DNA from: Albidovulum sp.
Lineage (GTDB): Bacteria > Pseudomonadota > Alphaproteobacteria > Rhodobacterales > Rhodobacteraceae
DNA length: 64,000 bases
NCBI GenBank assembly: GCA_020637635.1
Contig: JACKKB010000005.1
Coordinates: 186,001 to 250,000, forward strand
Direction of reading: 5' to 3'
Position numbers and translations under genes: made by a program. Under the pieces are notes generated by a model. The model saw only the letters and a list, made by a program, of their open reading frames with translations. It was not told the DNA's origin and did not search any database. Of the stretch, positions 57,895-64,000 are shown in pieces. The first letter of the stretch is position 1, and every line of letters starts with the position of its first letter.

Positions 57895-59172
57895 ATGAGC
57901 ACCATCATCGACATTCATGCCCGCGAGATACTCGACAGCCGCGGCAACCCGACCGTCGAGGTCGACGTCACGCTCGACGACGGCTCGCTCGGCCGCGCCG
58001 CGGTGCCCTCCGGCGCCTCCACCGGCGCCCACGAGGCGGTGGAAAAGCGCGACGGCGACAAGAAGCGGTATCTCGGAAAGGGCGTCCTCGATGCCGTGGC
58101 CGCCGTGAACGGCGAGATCGCCGAGGCGATCGTCGGCATGGACGCGACCGAACAGGTGGCGATCGACCGGATGATGATCGAGATCGACGGCACCGCCAAC
58201 AAGGGCCGGCTTGGCGCCAACGCCATCCTCGGCGTCTCTCTGGCCGCCGCCAAGGCCGCGGCCGATTTCACCATGCAGCCGCTCTACCGCTACGTCGGCG
58301 GCACATCGGCCCGCATCCTGCCGGTGCCGATGATGAACATCATCAACGGCGGCGAACATGCCGACAACCCGATCGACATCCAGGAATTCATGATCATGCC
58401 GGTCGCAGCCGAGTCGGTCCGCGACGCCATCCGCATGGGCTCCGAAGTGTTCCACACGCTGAAGAAGGAGCTTTCCGCCGCCGGCCACAACACCGGGATC
58501 GGCGATGAGGGCGGCTTCGCGCCGGGTCTCAACTCCACGCGAGAAGCGCTTGATTTCATTCTGAAATCCGTCGAGAAGGCGGGCTACAAGCCGGGCAGGG
58601 ACATCTATCTCGCGCTCGACTGCGCCTCGACGGAATACTTCAAGGCCGGCAAGTACGACATGAAGGGCGAGGGCAAGGTGCTGAGCTCGGCCGAGAATGT
58701 CGACTATCTCGCCGCCCTCTGCGCCGACTATCCGATCATCTCGATCGAGGACGGCTGCGCGGAGGACGACTGGGAGGGCTGGAAGCTTCTCACCGACCGG
58801 CTCGGAGCCTCGGTGCAGCTCGTCGGCGACGATCTCTTCGTGACCAACCCCGCCCGGCTGGCGGAGGGCATCGAAAAGGGCGTCGCCAACTCCATGCTCG
58901 TCAAGGTCAACCAGATCGGCTCGCTCACCGAGACCCTGCAGGCCGTCGATATGGCGCATCGGGCAGGCTATACCAACGTCATGTCGCACCGCTCGGGCGA
59001 GACCGAGGATTCCACAATCGCCGATCTCGCGGTCGCCACCAACTGCGGCCAGATCAAGACCGGCTCGCTCTCGCGCTCGGACCGGCTCGCCAAGTACAAT
59101 CAGCTGATCCGGATCGAGGAGATGCTGGGCGAGACGGCCGAATATGCCGGCCGTTCGATCCTGAAGCGCTGA
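57895..59172 (+). CDS. eno: Enolase (phosphopyruvate hydratase)
   Basis: This 425-residue glycolytic enzyme interconverts 2-phosphoglycerate and PEP. It may also bind RNase E in the degradosome, though that is known mainly in other groups. AREILDSRGNPTVEVDV, GAHEAVEKRDGD, MMNIINGGEHADNPIDIQEF, IEDGCAEDDWEGW and SHRSGETED are all intact. GGGAGG precedes the ATG. Confidence 0.98.
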   Translation: MSTIIDIHAREILDSRGNPTVEVDVTLDDGSLGRAAVPSGASTGAHEAVEKRDGDKKRYLGKGVLDAVAAVNGEIAEAIVGMDATEQVAIDRMMIEIDGTANKGRLGANAILGVSLAAAKAAADFTMQPLYRYVGGTSARILPVPMMNIINGGEHADNPIDIQEFMIMPVAAESVRDAIRMGSEVFHTLKKELSAAGHNTGIGDEGGFAPGLNSTREALDFILKSVEKAGYKPGRDIYLALDCASTEYFKAGKYDMKGEGKVLSSAENVDYLAALCADYPIISIEDGCAEDDWEGWKLLTDRLGASVQLVGDDLFVTNPARLAEGIEKGVANSMLVKVNQIGSLTETLQAVDMAHRAGYTNVMSHRSGETEDSTIADLAVATNCGQIKTGSLSRSDRLAKYNQLIRIEEMLGETAEYAGRSILKR

Positions 59173-59316
59173 GGCCCCCACCGGTCGCGAATCCGGTCGC
59201 GCGCTCCGGTCGCGAATGCCGGCCCCAGGGGGGCGCTCCTTTTCCGGCATCGGGGTCGGCTGCCGTGACAGGCGGCGGCCCTTGGTTCGGCCTGCGCGCC
59301 GCGCTATCGTCGCGCC

Positions 59317-59682
59317 ATGTCAGCCGATCCGCGCCCCAAGCTCATGCCCCGCGCCGCCTTCCTGCGCCGCGCCGCGCTCTTCGGCCTCTTCGCGGCCGGC
59401 TTCCTGGCCGTCGCGCTCGGCGCCGGGATCGCCGGCTACCGGTTCTTCGGACATCTCTCCTGGGTCGATGCCTTCCTGAACGCGGCCATGATCCTGACCG
59501 GCATGGGCCCCGTCGATCCGATGCCCGACGACGGCGCCAAGATCTTCGCCAGCCTCTATGCGCTCTTTTCCGGGGCGGTCTATCCGGTCATCACCGCGAT
59601 CGTCCTTTACCCCTTCGTGCACCGGATGCTGCGGGCGCTTCATCTGGAGTTCCTCGATAGCGATGACGACAAGGCGCCATGA
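59317..59682 (+). CDS. Small membrane protein, possibly channel-like
   Basis: This 121-residue protein has two clear hydrophobic segments (about 20-43 and 87-107). A central amphipathic stretch, FLNAAMILTGMGPVDPMPDD, resembles a pore loop of potassium-channel-like proteins. The match is weak. The C-terminus is acidic. The stop overlaps the start of the DUF985 cupin by 4 bases, so the two are co-expressed. Function unknown. Confidence 0.75.
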   Translation: MSADPRPKLMPRAAFLRRAALFGLFAAGFLAVALGAGIAGYRFFGHLSWVDAFLNAAMILTGMGPVDPMPDDGAKIFASLYALFSGAVYPVITAIVLYPFVHRMLRALHLEFLDSDDDKAP

Positions 59683-60098
59683 CCGCCGCAGAGATCATCG
59701 CCCGGCTCGGCCTCGCCCCGCATCCCGAGGGCGGCCACTACCGCCAGACCTGGGTCGCCCCCGGCCCCGGGCGCCCGGCGGGAACCTGCATCTACTTCCT
59801 CCTCGCCGCCGGTGAACGGAGCCACTGGCACCGCGTCGATGCAACCGAGATCTGGCACTTCTACGCCGGCGCGCCGCTGCTGCTGTCGCGCGCGGCCGTG
59901 GCCGCCGGCCCGCGCGAGGAGGCCCTGCTCGGGCCCGATCTTGATGCCGGAGCCCTGCCGCAGCTGATCGTGCCGGCCGGCCACTGGCAGGCGGCGCGGC
60001 CGACCGGCGACTGGACGCTCGCCGGCTGCACGGTCAGCCCGGGCTTCCGCTTCGAGGGGTTCGACCTGGCAGCGCCCGGCTTCGACATTCCGCCCTGA
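59679..60098 (+). CDS. DUF985 cupin-fold protein
   Basis: This 139-residue protein matches the DUF985 cupin family. The N-terminal LGLAPHPEGGHYRQTWVAPG and the following FLLAAGERSHWHRVDATEIWHFY carry the conserved His and Glu residues that would bind a metal or ligand. The family has no proven function and is loosely related to yeast Yml079w. Its start overlaps the previous gene by 4 bases. Confidence 0.87.
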   Translation: MTAAEIIARLGLAPHPEGGHYRQTWVAPGPGRPAGTCIYFLLAAGERSHWHRVDATEIWHFYAGAPLLLSRAAVAAGPREEALLGPDLDAGALPQLIVPAGHWQAARPTGDWTLAGCTVSPGFRFEGFDLAAPGFDIPP

Positions 60099-60173
60099 GG
60101 CGCGAATGTATCGGGCACAAAAGCGCCAGTGGCGTCCGCCCCGCCGATCCGCTAGGCCAGAGGCGGAGACATC

Positions 60174-61172
60174 ATGACCGACACCCGACCCTCTGCCGCG
60201 CCGCAGGCCGGCCTCGCCCCCGCCCCTCCCCCGACGCCGGCACCCGGTGCCGGCGCAACGTCGGGCGGCGACAGCCTCGCGGGGTTCTTCTACGCGCTCG
60301 GCGCCTATTCGCTCTGGGGTTTCCTGCCGCTCTACATGAAGGCGCTCGCCCATGTCTCGCCGGTCGAGGTGATCGTGCACCGCGTGATCTGGTCGGTCCC
60401 GGTGGCGATTGCCATCCTCCTGGTGACCGGGCGCACCGCCGATCTGAGGCGCGCCCTGGTCACGCCATCGACACTGGTGATGGGGGCAACGACCGCGGTG
60501 CTCATTTCGGTCAACTGGGCGATCTACGTCTGGGCTATCGGCTCGGGCCACGCGCTCGACGCCGCGCTCGGCTACTACATCAACCCGCTCTTCTCGATCC
60601 TGCTCGGCGCGGCCCTGCTGCGCGAACGGCTCGCGGCGCTGCAATGGCTCGCCATCGCGCTGGCGGCGCTGGCGGTGGCGCTTCTGACCTGGGACACCGG
60701 CCGGCTTCCCCTCGTGGCGCTGTCGCTGACGCTGAGCTGGGGCATCTATGCCTTTCTCAAGAAGAAGCTTCCGATCGGCCCCAACCAGGGCTTCACCCTC
60801 GAGGTTCTGCTGCTGACGCCGCCGGCCCTGGCCTATCTTGCCTGGCTGACACTGCGCGGCGAGAGCCATTTCCTTGCCGGGGTGGCGCAGGATACCTGGC
60901 TTCTCTTCGGCGCCGGCATCATCACCGCCGTGCCGCTCATGCTCTATGCCAACGGCGCCAAGGGGCTCACGCTCTCCACGATCGCGGTGATGCAGTATCT
61001 CACGCCGACGATGATCTTCCTCACCGCCGTCTTCATCTTCGACGAACCGATGAGCCGGGCGCGGATGATCGCCTTCCCGCTGATCTGGTCGGCGCTTGCG
61101 CTCTACACCGGCTCGATGCTGCTGCAGGCCCGCGGCCGGCGCGCCGCGCGGCTCAGCCGCCCGGCCGGCTGA
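60174..61172 (+). CDS. rarD: RarD/EamA family transporter
   Basis: This 332-residue inner-membrane protein has about ten hydrophobic segments. YALGAYSLWGFLPLYMKALA and SPVEVIVHRVIWSVP are characteristic of RarD, named for chloramphenicol sensitivity but with no proven substrate. A Pro/Ala-rich stretch of about 35 residues lies before the first helix. Its end overlaps the end of anmK on the other strand by 20 bases. Confidence 0.9.
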   Translation: MTDTRPSAAPQAGLAPAPPPTPAPGAGATSGGDSLAGFFYALGAYSLWGFLPLYMKALAHVSPVEVIVHRVIWSVPVAIAILLVTGRTADLRRALVTPSTLVMGATTAVLISVNWAIYVWAIGSGHALDAALGYYINPLFSILLGAALLRERLAALQWLAIALAALAVALLTWDTGRLPLVALSLTLSWGIYAFLKKKLPIGPNQGFTLEVLLLTPPALAYLAWLTLRGESHFLAGVAQDTWLLFGAGIITAVPLMLYANGAKGLTLSTIAVMQYLTPTMIFLTAVFIFDEPMSRARMIAFPLIWSALALYTGSMLLQARGRRAARLSRPAG

Positions 61173-62256
61173 TCTTGCCGCCGCCGACCGCCGCGGCCAC
61201 CCCCGTGGTGCCGGGGCACGAGGTCGGCAAGCCCCGCGCGACACGCACCGCGAGATGGGCGAAGGCCTGCGCCTCCAGCATGTCGCCGTCGAGCCCGACC
61301 GCCTCGACCGGCCTCACCGGGCAGTCCATCCCGGCCGCGATCATCTCCATCAGCACCGCGTTGTGGCGGCCGCCGCCCGCAACCAGGACCTGCGAGACCG
61401 GCGCCGGAAAATGCGTGGCGCCGAGCACGACGGCGCTGGCGGCCGCTGCGGTCAGCGTTGCCGCCGCATCCGCGTCCGACAGCCCGTCGACCGCCGCGAG
61501 AAGCCAGTGAAAGGCGTTCCGATCCAGGGACTTGGGCGGCACTTTGAAGAAATGCGGCTGGTGCCTGAGCCGCTCGATCACCGCCGCATCGACGCGCCCG
61601 GCGCGGGCCAGCGCCCCGCCCTCGTCGCGTGCCTGACCGAGCCGGCGCGCCATGAGATCGTCGATCGGCGCATTCGCGGGCCCGGTATCGAAGGCCAGGC
61701 AGGCCCCGGGCAGTTCCGGCGCCGCGCGGCGCGGATCGAGCCAGGTCACGTTGCCGACCCCGCCGAGATTGAGAAAGGCGAGCGGTTCCGTCGCGCCGAT
61801 CCATTTCGCGCAGGCGAAGTGGAAGAAGGGGGCGAGCGGCGCGCCCTGGCCGCCTAACTCGACATCGGCCGAGCGGAAATCCCAGACCACCGGCAGACCG
61901 AGCACCTCGGCCAGAACCGCTCCGTCGCCGACCTGATGGGTGCGCCGCCCGGCCGGATCGTGGACCAGCGTCTGGCCGTGAAAGCCGGCGATATCGGCCG
62001 CCCGGGCGAGCGGCGCCATGACCGCGGCATGGGCGGTCTCGACCGCCTCGGCTGCCGCCTCGACCCCGGTTTGCCCCGGCCAGCGGCCGAGGGCGGCCCG
62101 GATCGTCGCGCGTTCTTCGCGCTCGTAGGGCCGGTAGGCTGTCGCCGCGAAGGCCTCGATCGTGACGCCGTCGGTCCGCACAAGCGCCGCGTCGACCCCG
62201 TCGAGCGAGGTGCCCGACATCGTGCCCAGGGACCAGACCGCGCCGCCTTTCAACAT
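61153..62256 (-). CDS. anmK: Anhydro-N-acetylmuramic acid kinase
   Basis: This 367-residue kinase recycles cell-wall 1,6-anhydro-MurNAc to MurNAc 6-phosphate. The ATP-binding GTMSGTSLDGVD is at 11-22, followed by FHGQTLVHDP and FLNLGGVGNVTWL. It converges with rarD and is divergent from tyrS across 61 bases. Pairing with tyrS in this arrangement is common in Rhodobacterales as far as I recall. Confidence 0.94.
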   Translation of the reverse strand: MLKGGAVWSLGTMSGTSLDGVDAALVRTDGVTIEAFAATAYRPYEREERATIRAALGRWPGQTGVEAAAEAVETAHAAVMAPLARAADIAGFHGQTLVHDPAGRRTHQVGDGAVLAEVLGLPVVWDFRSADVELGGQGAPLAPFFHFACAKWIGATEPLAFLNLGGVGNVTWLDPRRAAPELPGACLAFDTGPANAPIDDLMARRLGQARDEGGALARAGRVDAAVIERLRHQPHFFKVPPKSLDRNAFHWLLAAVDGLSDADAAATLTAAAASAVVLGATHFPAPVSQVLVAGGGRHNAVLMEMIAAGMDCPVRPVEAVGLDGDMLEAQAFAHLAVRVARGLPTSCPGTTGVAAAVGGGKISRPGG

Positions 62257-62317
62257 GCCCTTCCCCTTGCCCCCTGCCCCCGGTATAGCGGGCCCGTTGA
62301 GAATGGACGAGGCCGCG

Positions 62318-63562
62318 ATGACCTACCACCCGAAATCCGACTTCATGGCAACGATCATGGAACGCGGCTTTCTGGCCGACTGCACCGATTATCAGGGGCT
62401 GGACGAGGCGCTTCGGAAAGGGTCGGTCACCGCCTATATCGGCTATGACGCCACGGCGAAATCGCTGCATGTCGGGCATCTTCTGAACGTGATGCTGCTG
62501 CGCTGGTTCCAGAAGACCGGCCACAAGCCGATCACGCTGATGGGCGGCGGCACGACCAAGGTGGGCGACCCCTCGTTCCGTTCGGAAGAGCGGCCGCTGC
62601 TGGGGCCCGAGCAGATCGAGGAGAACATCGCCGGGATGAGGCAGGTCTTCGCGCGCTACCTCGACTACGGGGACGGCGGCGCGCTGATGCTGAACAACGC
62701 CGAATGGCTCGACGATCTGAACTATCTCGACTTCCTGCGCGATATCGGGCGGCATTTCTCGGTCAACCGGATGCTGAGCTTCGAGAGCGTGAAGTCGCGG
62801 CTGGACAGGGAGCAGTCGCTCTCCTTCCTCGAATTCAACTACATGATCCTTCAGGCCTATGATTTCCTTGAGTTGAACCGCCGCCATGGCTGCCTGTTGC
62901 AGATGGGCGGGTCGGACCAGTGGGGCAATATCGTCAACGGCATCGACCTGACGCGCCGGGTGCTCGATCACGAGATCTTCGGGCTGACGACGCCGCTCCT
63001 GACCACGTCGGACGGGCGCAAGATGGGCAAGAGCCAGGGCGGCGCGGTCTGGCTGAACGGCGACATGCTTTCGCCCTACGAGTTCTGGCAGTTCTGGCGC
63101 AATACCACCGATGCCGATGTCGGGCGGTTCCTGAAGCTTTACACCGAATTGCCGGTGGACGAGTGCGACTGGCTGGGCGCGCTCGGCGGGTCGGAGATCA
63201 ACGAGGCGAAGATCAGGCTCGCCAACGAGGTGACGGCACTTCTGCACGGGGCCGAGGCGGCGGCGGCGGCCGAGGCGACGGCGCGCGAGGTCTTCGAGAA
63301 GGGCGGCGTGGGCGAGGATCTGCCGACACTGACACTCGCGCCCGACGACGTGGCCGGGGGCATCAGCCTTGCCCAGCTCATCGTGCGGTCGGGCCTGGCG
63401 AAATCCGGCAAGGACGCCAAGCGGCTCATCGCCGAGGGCGGCGCCCGCGTGAACGACGAGATCATGACCGACGCCGGCCAGATGTTCGGCGCCGGCCATT
63501 TCGCCGATCCGCTGAAGCTGACCGCCGGCAAGAAGCGCCACGCGCTCGTCGTGCTGTCCTGA
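62318..63562 (+). CDS. tyrS: Tyrosyl-tRNA synthetase
   Basis: This 414-residue class I synthetase charges tRNA-Tyr. The HIGH-like motif is HVGHL at 51-55 within IGYDATAKSL, and the KMSKS-like motif is KMGKS. The C-terminal S4-like domain has the segment AKRLIAEGGARVNDE. ATG 62318 is preferred as it gives the usual N-terminus (MTYHPKSDF); ATG 62303 adds five residues and has no better ribosome site. Confidence 0.96.
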   Translation: MTYHPKSDFMATIMERGFLADCTDYQGLDEALRKGSVTAYIGYDATAKSLHVGHLLNVMLLRWFQKTGHKPITLMGGGTTKVGDPSFRSEERPLLGPEQIEENIAGMRQVFARYLDYGDGGALMLNNAEWLDDLNYLDFLRDIGRHFSVNRMLSFESVKSRLDREQSLSFLEFNYMILQAYDFLELNRRHGCLLQMGGSDQWGNIVNGIDLTRRVLDHEIFGLTTPLLTTSDGRKMGKSQGGAVWLNGDMLSPYEFWQFWRNTTDADVGRFLKLYTELPVDECDWLGALGGSEINEAKIRLANEVTALLHGAEAAAAAEATAREVFEKGGVGEDLPTLTLAPDDVAGGISLAQLIVRSGLAKSGKDAKRLIAEGGARVNDEIMTDAGQMFGAGHFADPLKLTAGKKRHALVVLS

Positions 63563-63641
63563 TCGCCCCGCAGGCGCCCCAAGGGCACCCCGCAGGTGCC
63601 ACCCTGGGCGCCCCGGGGAGGAGCGGCCGCGAGGGCGCCGC

Positions 63642-64000
63642 TCAGTTGATCCGGGTCGAGACGATCCAGTCGGGATCCTGGACGGCCCCGTTCAGGTCGG
63701 GATCGCCCTTCTTGATCCGATCGACGATCTCCATCCCGGAGATGACATGGCCGATAACCGTGTAGTCGCCGTCCAGGTGCTGGCCGGCGCCGAGCATGAT
63801 GAAGAACTGCGAGTTGGCGCTGTCGGGCTGGGCCCGGCGGGCCATGCCGACCACGCCCCGCAGGAACTGCACCTTCGAGGGCTCGAGCGCCACATCGGGC
63901 AGTTTCGACCCGCCCTGCCCGGCCTTGGACAGATCGCCGGTGATCTTGCCGTATTGCACATCGCCGGTCTGCACCATGAAGCCGTCGATCACGCGGTGGA
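63642..64000 (-). CDS. Cyclophilin-type peptidyl-prolyl isomerase (partial, N-terminus off the right edge)
   Basis: This C-terminal part of a cyclophilin (about 119 codons) runs off the window on the 5' side. It reads RVIDGFMVQTGD, then FLRGVVGMARRAQPDSANSQFFIM and HLDGDYTVIGHVISGMEIVD, the conserved catalytic and cyclosporin-pocket segments. It speeds prolyl isomerisation during folding. Whether it carries a signal peptide cannot be seen. It lies tail to tail with tyrS. Confidence 0.92.
   Translation of the reverse strand, partial: HRVIDGFMVQTGDVQYGKITGDLSKAGQGGSKLPDVALEPSKVQFLRGVVGMARRAQPDSANSQFFIMLGAGQHLDGDYTVIGHVISGMEIVDRIKKGDPDLNGAVQDPDWIVSTRIN

Noticed and set aside
63563..63641. GC-rich hairpins (GGCACC/GGTGCC and GGCGCC) between tyrS and the cyclophilin gene as terminators
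   Set aside because: No U-tract on either strand, so the evidence is too weak to list as a feature.
1..64000. tRNA, rRNA, CRISPR arrays, riboswitches, insertion sequences
   Set aside because: No cloverleaf with a GGTTCGAATCC-type arm outside genes, no regularly spaced repeats with unique spacers, no transposase-like protein and no recognisable cobalamin or other riboswitch core were found by reading. This was not a covariance-model search.

Overview
The window is a GC-rich chromosomal segment of an alphaproteobacterium. It is most likely a member of the Rhodobacterales (Rhodobacter/Rhodovulum/Paracoccaceae-like). The evidence is the gene content: a DUF1476 ATP-synthase zeta subunit, a three-gene TRAP operon with a TakP-like binding protein, a fused L-carnitine dehydrogenase-thioesterase, a BHMT/corrinoid/DUF1638 set, and a two-component DctB/DctD pair. 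Several promoters have CATAAC/CATAAA -10 boxes. I found no rRNA, tRNA, CRISPR array, insertion sequence, prophage or plasmid gene. Genes are tightly packed and many overlap by 4 bases.

Layout. 1-9850 is a mixed catabolic block: agmatinase-like (cut by the edge), M20 amidohydrolase, mazG, an iron-binding ABC protein, nucleoside hydrolase, class II aldolase, a CocE-type hydrolase and choline sulfatase betC. 9967-18119 is a co-directional minus-strand block for carnitine or gamma-butyrobetaine breakdown to glycine betaine. It holds an ADP-forming acyl-CoA ligase, CaiD, a CaiA-like dehydrogenase, an SDR, L-carnitine dehydrogenase fused to a thioesterase, an unassigned HD-domain protein and a beta-keto acid cleavage enzyme. 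18638-26103 is a surface-sugar locus. A GT2/GT-C pair on the plus strand converges on a five-gene overlapping operon: rfbF, rfbG, C-methyltransferase, a frameshifted epimerase, and gtrA. 26294-36962 carries ccdA, rne with a scrambled tail, a two-domain multicopper oxidase, dctB-dctD, and purC-purS-purQ.

37155-42109 carries the F1 zeta subunit, then a homocysteine methyltransferase, a corrinoid protein, a small membrane protein and DUF1638. These last four look like parts of a split cobalamin-dependent methionine synthase. A radical SAM gene with an apparent LexA box and a leaderless promoter lies between them on the other strand. sufE follows. 42250-51676 holds a lipoprotein, rnd, a membrane-anchored LuxR regulator, ssb, a GNAT, aroK-aroB, two uncharacterised genes, xerD and a CorC-type transporter. 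51766-55344 is a TRAP operon whose large permease has an odd Gly-rich tail. 55931-64000 has aguB, an EamA exporter, eno, two small genes, rarD, anmK, tyrS and a cut-off cyclophilin.

How the genes work together. betC (choline sulfate to choline), the carnitine block (to betaine) and the homocysteine methyltransferase together suggest use of trimethylammonium osmolytes as carbon and methyl sources. The most unusual items are: the HD protein wedged by 4-base overlaps inside the carnitine operon; a DctD regulator lacking the GAFTGA motif; the LexA-box radical SAM gene; a predicted CDP-linked branched-sugar Gtr system; reading-frame breaks in the epimerase and the RNase E tail; and a family of dispersed GGATATTT-type intergenic repeats.
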